From: a virus
IMG/VR virus record: IMGVR_UViG_3300046367_000005
Span: 1 to 39,245 of that record
DNA: 39,245 nucleotides
Direction: 5' to 3' (one strand)
The notes under the pieces are model-generated. The model was not told where the DNA came from. It searched no databases and saw only the letters and a list, made by a program, of their open reading frames with translations. The translations under genes were made by a program, and so were the position numbers. Shown here one piece after another: positions 15,046 through 22,000 of this stretch (position 1 is its first letter; each line of letters starts with the position of its first letter).

Positions 15046-15229
15046 ATAACGATTCCTTACGGTTTGCGGGAGGTTGAATTGTGAGACGGTCATCATTGAA
15101 CGCCTCGACTATTTCACGTAGCACTTCGGACGGGTTACCGTGCTTCTGCGCCTTGGTGTGAAATTTGGTTCGCGTCTTGTCAGTCACACGGACTACAAGG
15201 AACGCTGATTTGAGCTTGGTAGTTGCCAT
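15029..15229 (-). CDS. Ribbon-helix-helix-like small protein, first gene of replication operon
   Basis: ATG 15229 lies about 30 bp downstream of a good promoter; a longer frame to 15289 would start upstream of that promoter and is rejected. The 66-aa product has a beta-strand-like start (SAFLVVRVTDKTRTKFHTKA) and a helix with the RHH-like pattern GNPSEVLREIVEAFNDDRL. It may be an Arc/CopG-type repressor acting on its own promoter region. No Shine-Dalgarno sequence is evident. Its 3' end overlaps the next gene by 17 bp. Confidence 0.65.
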   Translation of the reverse strand: MATTKLKSAFLVVRVTDKTRTKFHTKAQKHGNPSEVLREIVEAFNDDRLTIQPPANRKESLYVTGN

Positions 15230-15259
15230 AATCAAAATAAATTTGGTTTCGTTGAACAA

Positions 15260-15289
15260 AGTATAACAGCATCTGATACACTTGCGCAA
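15260..15289 (-). promoter_or_regulatory. Leftward promoter of the replication operon
   Basis: On the minus strand, TTGCGC (15289-15284) is followed after 18 bp by TGT-TATACT (extended -10; hexamer 15265-15260), five of six bases matching TATAAT. Transcription would begin about 25 bp before the ATG at 15229 and run leftward through the replication genes to 6594. This is a sigma70-type site by inspection only. Confidence 0.6.
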
Positions 15290-15322
15290 ACAAATTCAAA
15301 AATATTTTTCAAGAGGGTGAAA

Positions 15323-15472
15323 ATGGAATGCAAGCACAGGTGGTCTGAGGTGAACTGGGGCAAGAAGTACCGAGTCGAGGGGTCGTACTATTACTGGTGC
15401 TCTCGCTGCTACCAATGTCGCTTTGCCCAACTCACCCAAAAGAAAAGCCCTGACCTTGTGAGTCAGGGCTAA
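15323..15472 (+). CDS. Zinc-ribbon mini-protein (49 aa) upstream of primase
   Basis: ATG 15323 is preceded by AAGAGGG at good spacing. The product has Cys3 and His5 near the start and CSRCYQC (Cys26, Cys29, Cys32) in an aromatic context (YYYW), suggesting one bound zinc. The final codons coincide with a perfect 9-bp inverted repeat (15446-15470). It is the first gene of the rightward primase transcript. No family is recognised; it could be a regulator or an accessory to primase. Confidence 0.6.
   Translation: MECKHRWSEVNWGKKYRVEGSYYYWCSRCYQCRFAQLTQKKSPDLVSQG
15438..15470 (-). terminator. Leftward intrinsic terminator within the 49-aa gene
   Basis: Arms AGCCCTGAC (15446-15454) and GTCAGGGCT (15462-15470) are perfect with a 7-nt loop. 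On the minus strand the stem is followed by TTTCTTTT, so it terminates leftward transcription. It would stop antisense transcripts crossing the primase before they reach the replication promoter at 15260-15289. On the plus strand it lacks a T-run and may only fold as an mRNA hairpin. Confidence 0.7.
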
Positions 15473-15486
15473 AAGAGGAACCAAAC

Positions 15487-15525
15487 ATGAACATGACAAC
15501 TGCATTGTCAGAACGGATTATATGA
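15487..15525 (+). CDS. Possible 12-codon leader ORF coupled to primase
   Basis: ATG 15487 follows a strong AAGAGGAA ribosome site and encodes MNMTTALSERII. Its TGA overlaps the primase ATG by 4 bp (ATGA at 15522-15525). The primase itself has no separate ribosome site, so its translation may depend on this short frame. It could be a leader peptide rather than a functional protein. Confidence 0.5.
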   Translation: MNMTTALSERII

Positions 15526-18005
15526 GCGCATTGCCATCAGTACAACAACACCCCGCATCCGTGGATGCCTACATTCGCCATGGCTTCTCACTTGTCCCCA
15601 TCCCACAAGGGACCAAGGGACCACGCACCGCTGGCTGGAACATCAAGGCCAACGCAATCAAATCGCAGGCTGACCTGCCCCAAGGCTGGGGTATCGGCTT
15701 GGCCCATGCCTACAGTGGCACGATGGCATTTGACATCGACGAGTGGGACACCACCGCCATGGTGCTCGGGCTGCAAGGGATCAATCTCCAAGCACTCTAC
15801 GATGCCAACGATGCAGTCATCGTAGACTCTGGCCGCGCGGGGCACGGTAAGCTGCTCTACAAGATGCCACTGGGCATGGCGCTGCCATCCAAGAAGATCA
15901 TCATCAACGGCATCACCGCCTATGAGCTGCGCTGTGCCACGGCCAACGGGTTGACGGTGCAGGACGTACTGCCCCCATCTATCCACCCCGACACCAAGCA
16001 GCCGTACCGCTGGGCAGGTAAGGGTCACTGGATGCGCCTACCAGAGCTGCCGCAGTCCCTGTTAGACTTGTGGCATGGTCTTCTTGAGCAGGATAAGGTG
16101 CGCACGCTTGCCACGGGCGATGGTGTCGATGCGTCATGGGACGAGATCCGTTCAGCCATCGAGTCAATCAGTCCTGACTGTTCCCGAGAAGAATGGGTCA
16201 ACGTGGGCATGGCGCTGCATTGGGCAGGTACTCACACCAACCAGCTAGACCAAGCGCTGCACCTGTGGGACGAGTGGTCAAAGCCCTCGAACAAGTACCC
16301 CAGCGAGAAAGAGATCATCAACCAGTGGGTCAGCTTCAAGTCAGACAAGGCTACCGCTGTCAAGCTGGGCACGCTGTTCCACATTGCCAAGCAGCACGGA
16401 TGGTCACGCCCACCTGTTGACGCCGCATCGCTGTTCGCGGCAGTTGGCCAAGCTGCACCCATGACACCTGTCAACGTGACAGCAGGCATCCGTCCACCCG
16501 CGCCAGAGATGAACATGGACCTGTGGCCACACATCCTCAAGACTCGCGCCAATGAGATTGCTGAGAGCGTGGGTTGTGATCCACTGGTCCCATTGTTCTC
16601 AGGCATGGCCGCTGTCTGTGGTGCGATTGACGCACGCACACGTTTGGAGCTGATGCCAGGCTTCCAAGTGCCACCTGTGCTGTGGCTGATGACCCTCGGT
16701 GACCCTGCTGACAAGAAGTCACCAGGCTCGCGCCCCATGATGTCCCCACTCAAGGCCATCGAGATGGAGGATCGCCCACGGTTTGCCAAAGAAATGTTGG
16801 ACTGGGAGGGCAAAGAGGCTGCACACGCATCATCGAAAAAGGCTTTCCTTGAATTCTCTGCATCGACTGAGGCCATGCTCGGTGGTGATCAGGCACCAGT
16901 GGTGGCAGAGCTGCCAGCGCAGCCCGTACCGTTGAAGATCACGGTGTCGGACATCACGAGTCAAAAGCTCGTGCGCTCGGCTGCTGATCGTCCCCGTGGC
17001 CTGCTGTGCTACCTCGACGAGATGAACTCATGGGTTAAGAAGCTGACGGATCGCACCAGTGGAGAAGATCGCTCGGCTTGGGTTGTGTCCTATGAGTCTG
17101 AACCGTATGAGATGGATCGTGTGGGCGCTGGGTCCATTCATGCTGACAACCTCGCTGTGAGCATCTATGGCAACATCCAACCCGCAGTGTTTAAGGCCAA
17201 CCTGCAAGCACTGGCTTCTGATGGCCTGCTGCAACGCTTCATACCCGCCATTCTGCGCAGCAACAAGACGAAGCTAGGCCACCCTATCCCCGACTACCTG
17301 ACAGCCTCTGCTGCATGGGAAAACACGCTTCGCTTGACCTGTGCGCTCCCACCACAAACTTATAAGCTGTCACCCGATGCGTTCAAGGTGTATCGTGAGT
17401 TCCAAGCATGGTACGAGGAGTCCAAGCAAGACGAGCGCCTGCTCATGTCCAATGACACGTTTATGACCGCATTTGGTAAGCTGGAGGGTACTGCTGGCCG
17501 CTTGATTCTCATGTTCCACATTATCGAGTCACCGTTTAACCTGACAGTCGATGTGAAGATCGTCAACCGTGTGATCGAATTGATCAAGTCGTACATCATC
17601 CCAGCGTATCGCTATGCCTTGGGTGAAGTGGCAGGCGTTGACACCTTTGATCAATGGGTGGCCGATCACATGATCCACCACTTCGACAAGGGTCAGATCA
17701 CCCTGTCGGAGTTGAAGCGCAGCGCACGCCGAAGCCTTGACGGTAAGACCATATGGACTCAGGATCAAATGGTGCTCAGTGCCATGGCCACCTTGGAGCA
17801 GGCTGGCTGGGTGATCCGCTTGGATGACGGTACGAAAGAGCACCAGCACCATGCAGAGTGGGCTATCAATCCTTCATTGGGTGAACAGTTCAAGGATCAC
17901 CGTAAGAAGGTCATTGCTGCGCGTCAGCGCTTGGCAGAGCAGCGTTGGTCTAACTCAGATAAGCCGAAGCCAAAGGTCAAAGGGTACGAGTTGCTGGAGG
18001 AATGA
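15522..18005 (+). CDS. Primase: Prim-Pol + PriCT_2 + DUF3987 ATPase-like
   Basis: The 827-aa protein has three parts. Residues about 12-180 are a bifunctional Prim-Pol domain: AFDIDEWDT with Asp71/Asp73, SGRAGHGKL with His108, and YELRCATANG...VLPPSIHPDT, the usual third motif. Residues about 205-285 are PriCT_2 (WDEIRSAIESISPDCSREEW, MALHW, LHLWDEWS). From about 330 to 770 it matches DUF3987, a helicase-like region common in phage primases, where the P-loop position reads LGDPADKKSPGSRP and looks degenerate. It would make primers and possibly load or act at the fork. It is the only large replication gene on the plus strand, with its own leader and terminator. Confidence 0.88.
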   Translation: MSALPSVQQHPASVDAYIRHGFSLVPIPQGTKGPRTAGWNIKANAIKSQADLPQGWGIGLAHAYSGTMAFDIDEWDTTAMVLGLQGINLQALYDANDAVIVDSGRAGHGKLLYKMPLGMALPSKKIIINGITAYELRCATANGLTVQDVLPPSIHPDTKQPYRWAGKGHWMRLPELPQSLLDLWHGLLEQDKVRTLATGDGVDASWDEIRSAIESISPDCSREEWVNVGMALHWAGTHTNQLDQALHLWDEWSKPSNKYPSEKEIINQWVSFKSDKATAVKLGTLFHIAKQHGWSRPPVDAASLFAAVGQAAPMTPVNVTAGIRPPAPEMNMDLWPHILKTRANEIAESVGCDPLVPLFSGMAAVCGAIDARTRLELMPGFQVPPVLWLMTLGDPADKKSPGSRPMMSPLKAIEMEDRPRFAKEMLDWEGKEAAHASSKKAFLEFSASTEAMLGGDQAPVVAELPAQPVPLKITVSDITSQKLVRSAADRPRGLLCYLDEMNSWVKKLTDRTSGEDRSAWVVSYESEPYEMDRVGAGSIHADNLAVSIYGNIQPAVFKANLQALASDGLLQRFIPAILRSNKTKLGHPIPDYLTASAAWENTLRLTCALPPQTYKLSPDAFKVYREFQAWYEESKQDERLLMSNDTFMTAFGKLEGTAGRLILMFHIIESPFNLTVDVKIVNRVIELIKSYIIPAYRYALGEVAGVDTFDQWVADHMIHHFDKGQITLSELKRSARRSLDGKTIWTQDQMVLSAMATLEQAGWVIRLDDGTKEHQHHAEWAINPSLGEQFKDHRKKVIAARQRLAEQRWSNSDKPKPKVKGYELLEE

Positions 18006-18030
18006 AAAAGGGACCGTGTGGTCCCTTTTT
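18005..18030. terminator. Bidirectional intrinsic terminator
   Basis: An 11-bp perfect inverted repeat, AAAAAGGGACC (18005-18015) and GGTCCCTTTTT (18020-18030), with a GTGT loop. It has an A-run before and a T-run after, so it works in both directions. It begins at the last base of the primase stop and overlaps the last codon of the leftward gene at 18029, ending both convergent transcripts in 26 bp. Confidence 0.9.
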
Positions 18031-18223
18031 AATCCCGCTTTAACTTAGGCAGTGGTGCCCAATGTGTGTAGAACGTGTCCTTGCCGTGATACTGTCCATA
18101 CATGGCCACCCCACCCTGTCCGAGTAGCTGCACCTTAGCACCACGGGGGCAGGTGGTTATGGGTTGCCAAAAGTAGTTATGGTCCACGGCTGCTGTGCCT
18201 GTGCTGTCGAGTTGTGAGGTCAT
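18029..18223 (-). CDS. Small conserved-type phage protein ending in WAPLP
   Basis: A 64-aa protein with the pattern YFWQPITTCPRGAKVQLLG, GVAMYGQYHGKDTFYTHWAPLP. This beta-rich arrangement with a terminal WAPLP resembles DUF551-type and related short phage proteins. It is the last gene of the leftward early operon, and its stop abuts the bidirectional terminator. Function unknown. Confidence 0.65.
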   Translation of the reverse strand: MTSQLDSTGTAAVDHNYFWQPITTCPRGAKVQLLGQGGVAMYGQYHGKDTFYTHWAPLPKLKRD

Positions 18224-18226
18224 GTC

Positions 18227-18658
18227 TTACTCCTTAATGCCATGATTCTTCTCCTTGCAAACTCGCTCCCAATATCGGGCCAACATAACATCATCCTCAT
18301 CGCCACAAACAGCCAAGTCCTCATCCGTCATCCCAACCCATGTGCGTTGTTGTGGTGGATTCATATACGTTTCACCTGAATAAAACTCAACCCACTGCTG
18401 TACTTTTTTAGAGAGCGCATCAGAAAATTCTTCACCTTTGGGATAATTAGCTCCCCAGTTTGCAGCCGTGTGCAAGAGCTGTTCAAGTGAAAGTGTCCCA
18501 ACCCATGTTCGTTGTGGTGGTGTGGTGTAGAGCGTCTTTGTATAAAGCCTTCCACCAATTCGCTCACAAAGCCCTGCTTTTATGCAAAGCTCTGGGTACT
18601 TTTCTTTTAGCCAATTTACAGCTTTAAGATTTACAGTTACGGTTTCAGGGCAGCACAT
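18227..18658 (-). CDS. Mosaic protein with repeated PPQRTWVG modules
   Basis: The 143-aa protein contains two copies of a short module, TTPPQRTWVGTLSLEQL (about 45-61) and NPPQQRTWVGMTDEDL (about 99-114), joined to unrelated helical segments. The DNA of the modules is also duplicated (about 18333-18360 and 18497-18521). Proteins of this kind in phages of freshwater bacteria seem to be shuffled by recombination between the short repeats. It ends in a charged tail. No function is recognised. Its 5' end overlaps the upstream gene by 22 bp. Confidence 0.62.
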   Translation of the reverse strand: MCCPETVTVNLKAVNWLKEKYPELCIKAGLCERIGGRLYTKTLYTTPPQRTWVGTLSLEQLLHTAANWGANYPKGEEFSDALSKKVQQWVEFYSGETYMNPPQQRTWVGMTDEDLAVCGDEDDVMLARYWERVCKEKNHGIKE

Positions 18659-19257
18659 TTATTTCTCCTTTTCAATTCTGTTTCAAGCTCTCTTGCAAAT
18701 AACAGCATTTCTGTGTCACTTCTTGGCTCGTTATACATTTCGTAAATCTCAAAATCTGAGACGCTTTTCCACGCCACAGGCTCACCCTGCTCTTGCTTGG
18801 CTGGTGGTGCGGTGTAGACGATGCGATGGTTGTATATGTGATGAGGCCACTTTGTTTGGTCTTGTTTTCCGTCATACCATGGCGCTTTCTTGCCAAGTTC
18901 TTTAAAGCTGTATTGGTGAATTTCCACAGGATCACCCTGCTCTTGCTTTTCTAATTCTGTCGAATTCGACGTAATTAAAACTTCTTGCTTGGCCACAAGA
19001 ATGTCAATCACATAATCCAGCGCTGCCTGTTCGTTTGGGCCAAGCATCTTTTCTTCATGCTTGAAGCGGCTCATGAACATTTCAGCGCGTCTTGCGGTCA
19101 TCTTTCCGAAAGGCTCACCCTGCTCTTGCTTGGCTAGTGCTGCTTCTAGGGCTTTGATGGCTTCGGTTACCCGAATAAATTGAACTTTATTCCAAAAATT
19201 ACAAGGCATACGCAACGCCTCAAGCGCTAGCTTTGCAGCAGATTTTAAATCGTTCAT
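18637..19257 (-). CDS. Mosaic protein with three KQEQGxP linkers
   Basis: The 206-aa protein is built of helical blocks separated by near-identical linkers: LAKQEQGEP (about 41-49), LEKQEQGDP and PAKQEQGEPVAW. One block has the common phage pattern HHIYNHRIVYTAPPA. The linkers are encoded by repeats given as a separate entry. The start overlaps the HNH-AP2 stop by 4 bp. Such modular proteins may vary by slippage or recombination between linkers. Function unknown. Confidence 0.62.
   Translation of the reverse strand: MNDLKSAAKLALEALRMPCNFWNKVQFIRVTEAIKALEAALAKQEQGEPFGKMTARRAEMFMSRFKHEEKMLGPNEQAALDYVIDILVAKQEVLITSNSTELEKQEQGDPVEIHQYSFKELGKKAPWYDGKQDQTKWPHHIYNHRIVYTAPPAKQEQGEPVAWKSVSDFEIYEMYNEPRSDTEMLLFARELETELKRRNKCAALKP
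18779..19135 (-). repeat. Three dispersed copies of a ~24-bp linker repeat
   Basis: GGCTCACCCTGCTCTTGCTT recurs at 18779-18798 and 19112-19131, each followed by GGCT, and in a diverged form at 18929-18948 (GATCACCCTGCTCTTGCTTT). Each copy encodes KQEQG(E/D)P on the minus strand. The spacing is uneven (about 150 and 183 bp), so this is not a tandem array; it marks block boundaries in the mosaic protein. Confidence 0.85.
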
Positions 19258-19733
19258 AAAGTTGCTCCTTCGTGCATTTCACGCTTTGCTTTTACATAGG
19301 CTTGATGTGCCTCTCGCGGCGTTACATAGGTTCCAAGATTTACTTTTTTTCCACAAACCCTAATTTCTGCTCGCCACTTGCAACCGTTTGGGCTGACACC
19401 AAGAAGGCCAGACTTGTTGTTTGACCTTGCTTTGCGTTCATTTTGAATATTGACCGCATGACTTACATCACGCAAATTTGCAATTCTGTTATCAGATGGG
19501 TTCCCATTGATGTGGTCAATATGTCCAGATGGCATAACACCATGCACAAACAGCCACGCCAATCTGTGAGCTTTATACATAACGCCATCAATCTTTAAAC
19601 AAACATAACCAAGTTTGTCTTTTGCATCAGCAACTTTGCCAGCAACTTTCTTGGGTGCTTTATTTGTCCATGTGAAAACGCCAGTTTTACTGTCGTAAGT
19701 CAATTTTTCAAGAATCTGTGTTTCTTTATTCAT
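19254..19733 (-). CDS. HNH endonuclease with C-terminal AP2 DNA-binding domain
   Basis: The 159-aa protein has an N-terminal segment (LTYDSKTGVFTWTNK), then an HNH_3 core: His56 (KAHRLAWLFVHG), Asp73-His74-x-Asn76 (HIDHINGNPSDNRIANLR) and Asn86. An AP2-like three-strand domain follows (about 106-155; NNKSGLLGVSPNGCKWRAEI, LGTYVTPREAHQAYVKAK). It is a typical mobile homing-type endonuclease of phages. It is linked by 4-bp overlaps to both neighbours, so it is fully integrated in the operon. Confidence 0.9.
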   Translation of the reverse strand: MNKETQILEKLTYDSKTGVFTWTNKAPKKVAGKVADAKDKLGYVCLKIDGVMYKAHRLAWLFVHGVMPSGHIDHINGNPSDNRIANLRDVSHAVNIQNERKARSNNKSGLLGVSPNGCKWRAEIRVCGKKVNLGTYVTPREAHQAYVKAKREMHEGATL

Positions 19734-19918
19734 AGCTTTTCCTTAAGTTTTTGCCTAAACGATTTATGCGGTTCTTTTTTTAATCTTTCAATCTCATCTT
19801 CTAACGCAGTAATGCGCTTAGATTCACGTTCAATGCGCTCATAAATGGCTTCAGACAAATCTTTAACAGCACTGGCTACAAACTCTATGGCTTCTGCTAA
19901 TTGTCTAGTTACGCTCAT
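19730..19918 (-). CDS. Small coiled-coil protein
   Basis: The start at ATG 19918 coincides with the stop of the upstream 34-aa gene (ATGA), which decides it over a longer frame to 19984. The 62-aa product is one long helix with heptad character (IERESKRITALEDEIERLKK) and a basic tail. It is likely a small oligomeric protein of unknown role. Confidence 0.65.
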   Translation of the reverse strand: MSVTRQLAEAIEFVASAVKDLSEAIYERIERESKRITALEDEIERLKKEPHKSFRQKLKEKL

Positions 19919-20019
19919 AACGGAGCCTCTGGTAGTTGTGCGCGTTGCGCTTGTTGGTACGCTTGTTCTTGTGCTTTTGTCCACGGTGCTGGTGGATAGC
20001 TAGGGAAGGGCCAGCTCAT
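19915..20019 (-). CDS. Pro/Gln-rich mini-protein (34 aa)
   Basis: ATG 20019 to TGA 19915-19917. It begins with SWPFPSYPPAPWTKAQEQAY and ends in LPEAPL. Both ends overlap neighbours as ATGA, which argues strongly that it is translated. Short proteins of the form WPFP...PWT...LPEAP occur in other phages of betaproteobacteria, in my recollection. Function unknown. Confidence 0.62.
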   Translation of the reverse strand: MSWPFPSYPPAPWTKAQEQAYQQAQRAQLPEAPL

Positions 20020-20210
20020 TCCTTGATCCTCCCAATGTGAATAGAGAAACTAGCCTTAGTGTCAGGCTCAAAGGGAAACTCTTGGATCAGGGTAACGGCA
20101 CGATCTGCTGCACCGTTCCAACCGTTCAAGAACACCAGCCAAGCGGCATCACTGGTGGCGAGTCCCAAGTCTCTAAAAAGTCGTTCGAATTCAAGGCGTG
20201 CGGGGGTCAT
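20016..20210 (-). CDS. Small helical protein
   Basis: ATG 20210 overlaps the upstream stop (ATGA), so it is preferred over an in-frame ATG at 20255. The 64-aa product (RLEFERLFRDLGLATSDAAW, LNGWNGAADRAVTLI) is helical, with an acidic/aromatic character. It is related in style to small phage proteins with a GWNGA motif. No known activity. Confidence 0.62.
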   Translation of the reverse strand: MTPARLEFERLFRDLGLATSDAAWLVFLNGWNGAADRAVTLIQEFPFEPDTKASFSIHIGRIKE

Positions 20211-20341
20211 TGTGTCTTCTCCTTTGTTTGTGTTGAGCAGTGGATATGCACCCACCGTTTGTAGCCGTCGATCTCAATTAGCCTGCTGCCCTGACGGTCA
20301 CGGGGCAATTGGCACAGGGCGCATAGTTTGACGGGGGTCAT
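20207..20341 (-). CDS. Zinc-knuckle mini-protein (44 aa)
   Basis: ATG 20341 lies inside the upstream stop (ATGA); the longer open frame to 20440 is not supported by coupling. Cys7 and Cys10 (LCALC) plus His/Cys near the end (WVHIHC) could bind one zinc. The protein is basic and is one of two zinc-ribbon mini-proteins encoded side by side. It may bind nucleic acid or host protein; unproven. Confidence 0.6.
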   Translation of the reverse strand: MTPVKLCALCQLPRDRQGSRLIEIDGYKRWVHIHCSTQTKEKTQ

Positions 20342-20562
20342 GGTTCTTCTGGCTCCTTGTCTTCTCTGCGTCCACAGTCGTCGCACTGCCAGTATTTCCA
20401 ATGGGGTTGGGTATACATGGGGCCAATGCAGCTTGGGCACGTTGGTTCGTCGTCTTGATCTATCTCGCGCTTACCAAAGGTGCGATCAAAGTTATCACGA
20501 TAGCTGTTGGTGCTTGATTTACTCACCAATGAGTCACCAGTTATGTCGTTCTTTGATGTCAT
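20338..20562 (-). CDS. Zinc-ribbon protein (74 aa)
   Basis: The 74-aa product has a polar N-terminal half and a C-terminal ribbon with two CxxC pairs: TCPSC and CDDC, separated by an aromatic loop (MYTQPHWKYWQ). This is a standard rubredoxin-like zinc ribbon of phage regulators and RNA-polymerase-binding proteins. Ends overlap neighbours by 4 bp. The binding partner is unknown. Confidence 0.68.
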   Translation of the reverse strand: MTSKNDITGDSLVSKSSTNSYRDNFDRTFGKREIDQDDEPTCPSCIGPMYTQPHWKYWQCDDCGRREDKEPEEP

Positions 20563-20813
20563 GGCTTCCCTTTTGGCAAAAAGTAATCATGTATCGCGGG
20601 TGCAATAGTCTCCAGTGAACCCATTACATCGAGCAGGCGAACGGCAACCGATGGGGGTGTACGTTCACCCGATTGCCACTTGATGTAGGTATGCACAGGG
20701 ACACCTAGATAATCGGCGGCTTGAGCGTTGGTTAATTTGAGTCGTTCCCTCAGTGCTGCTATGCGTGCAGAGGCTGGAGGAATAGGGGGTTTTAGGCGTG
20801 TTTGTTCATTCAT
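20559..20813 (-). CDS. XRE-type helix-turn-helix regulator
   Basis: The start is taken at ATG 20813 (84 aa); ATG 20825 four codons earlier is also possible, and neither has a clear ribosome site. Residues about 16-65 form a lambda-repressor-like HTH: ARIAALRERLKLTNAQAADY, LGVPVHTYIKWQSGERTPPS. It has no oligomerisation or peptidase domain, so it is Cro-like in size. It is a natural candidate to bind the ACCCANTGGGT palindromes at 23.3-24.4 kb, but that link is inference. Confidence 0.78.
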   Translation of the reverse strand: MNEQTRLKPPIPPASARIAALRERLKLTNAQAADYLGVPVHTYIKWQSGERTPPSVAVRLLDVMGSLETIAPAIHDYFLPKGKP

Positions 20814-20829
20814 AGGGGGTTGCATAGGG

Positions 20830-21555
20830 TTAGGGGTTTTCAGGTGTCCACAACACCGCGTGCGACTCAATCATCAACAATGCGGAGCAATATTCTTTCG
20901 CATGATTGTTGTCTTGATGGGTGCTTGATAACTTTGCATTAAATTCATCAAGGGTTCCAAAAAAACAACCCGTTTGAATCTTTAATCCTTGATCGGTAAC
21001 CCATGCGGTCAAGTAGTCCATGCGTGAACCAATGGGGCCAATTTGAAACCATGGGCGCTTACCTATTAACTTGGCATCACTGAGGTTGGCCCCACTGAGG
21101 TTGGCCCCACTGAGGTCGGCCCCACGGAGGTTGGCCCCACGGAGGTTGGCATCACTGAGGTTGGCCCCAATGAGGTAGGCCCCACGGAGGTTGGCCTCAC
21201 GGAGGTTGGCCCCAATGAGGTTGGCCCCAATGAGGTAGGCCCCACGGAGGTTGGCCTCACGGAGGTTGGCATCACTGAGGTAGGCCCCACGGAGGTTGGC
21301 CTCACGGAGGTTGGCCTCACGGAGGTTGGCCCCAATGAGGTTGGCCCCACGGAGGTTGGCCCCACTGAGGTCGGCCCCACGGAGGTTGGCCTCACGGAGG
21401 TTGGCATCACTGAGGTTGGCCCCAATGAGGTAGGCCCCACTCGATACGGCTTTCTCAAGCACATATCGAGCGGCTAACCCGCTGGGCGTGTCGCTTGGTA
21501 CAGCGCATTCAAAAATAACAGCGTTTGTGAATCGGTTTTTAATCTGGTGTTTCAT
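20830..21555 (-). CDS. Pentapeptide-repeat protein
   Basis: The 241-aa protein has a 40-residue N-terminal cap, 25 consecutive pentapeptides A(N/D/Y)L(x)(x) at residues 41-165 (such as [20 protein letters not shown]), and a C-terminal region about 166-241. That C-terminal region has the pattern [20 protein letters not shown] and [10 protein letters not shown], which recurs behind pentapeptide repeats in many phages. The repeats should form a right-handed quadrilateral beta-helix. Some such proteins mimic DNA and inhibit gyrase; no evidence of that here. The coding repeat is near-perfect at DNA level, so copy number is probably unstable. Confidence 0.92.
   Translation of the reverse strand: MKHQIKNRFTNAVIFECAVPSDTPSGLAARYVLEKAVSSGAYLIGANLSDANLREANLRGADLSGANLRGANLIGANLREANLREANLRGAYLSDANLREANLRGAYLIGANLIGANLREANLRGAYLIGANLSDANLRGANLRGADLSGANLSGANLSDAKLIGKRPWFQIGPIGSRMDYLTAWVTDQGLKIQTGCFFGTLDEFNAKLSSTHQDNNHAKEYCSALLMIESHAVLWTPENP
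21061..21435 (-). repeat. 25-copy 15-nt tandem repeat
   Basis: The pentapeptide region is encoded by 25 units of 15 nt, plus-strand consensus GAGGTTGGCCCCACG with a few variant classes (ATCACT, CCAATG, CTCACG, CCACTG at the variable positions). The DNA similarity is higher than needed for the protein, which points to recent expansion by slippage or unequal recombination. Confidence 0.92.
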
Positions 21556-21573
21556 GTTCAGGTTCCAATCTAT

Positions 21574-21633
21574 TTAAAGGCCCATCAATTCCGAGATTAG
21601 GGCGGCAATGATGCACGCGATGATGATGGTCAT
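21574..21633 (-). CDS. Possible 19-aa membrane peptide
   Basis: ATG 21633 overlaps the upstream stop (ATGA) and encodes a single hydrophobic helix, MTIIIACIIAALISELMGL, ending at TAA 21574-21576. It sits in the 74-bp gap before the pentapeptide gene. The coupling and composition suggest a real membrane micro-protein, but such short frames also occur by chance. Confidence 0.42.
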   Translation of the reverse strand: MTIIIACIIAALISELMGL

Positions 21634-21821
21634 GCTCTAGCACTCCCGCGATACTCAGCGCGGCCACGTTCGATAAGTTCCCGAGCGTCTGCCAAGTCTC
21701 GCCCCTGCTCACTGGATAACATAGCGCGAATCTTTTGAGCCTCTGCGCGTGCGCTGTCTATCCCTTGAGCCTTTTCATATCGGCGTCCCGCTTCGATGTA
21801 GGCGTGTTCGGTGTGGTTCAT
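21630..21821 (-). CDS. Small helical protein
   Basis: The 63-aa product is Ala/Arg/Glu-rich and helical (EAGRRYEKAQGIDSARAEAQ, then LADARELIERGRAEYRG). Both ends are joined to neighbours by 4-bp overlaps. Not recognised. Confidence 0.62.
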   Translation of the reverse strand: MNHTEHAYIEAGRRYEKAQGIDSARAEAQKIRAMLSSEQGRDLADARELIERGRAEYRGSARA

Positions 21822-22000
21822 GGTGTTATTGTCCTTTTAAGTCGTTCGATTTGTATGCGCACGGCATCGGCTTGAGCCGCGTAGCCTTTGCGAAGTGTGT
21901 CACTGTGTCTGATAAAGTTTGAGGCTTGATCGTTTAGCCAGATCAGCCGCGCCTCAAGGATTTGCAATTGTTTGATCGGGGGCAGTTCTTCTAGGTTCAT
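21818..22000 (-). CDS. Small helical protein
   Basis: A 60-aa helical product (LPPIKQLQILEARLIWLNDQ and AAQADAVRIQIERLKRTI), probably a two-helix hairpin or coiled coil. Starts and stops overlap neighbours by 4 bp. Not recognised. Confidence 0.62.
   Translation of the reverse strand: MNLEELPPIKQLQILEARLIWLNDQASNFIRHSDTLRKGYAAQADAVRIQIERLKRTITP

Noticed and set aside
16232-16876. 214-codon minus-strand frame inside primase
   Set aside because: No domain, no ribosome site, fully covered by the primase reading frame with clear motifs.
21066-21464. 132-codon frame with GPTSV repeats
   Set aside because: It is the other reading frame of the 15-nt tandem repeat. Any frame stays open there because 15 is a multiple of three, and the recognised pentapeptide frame has conserved flanking domains.
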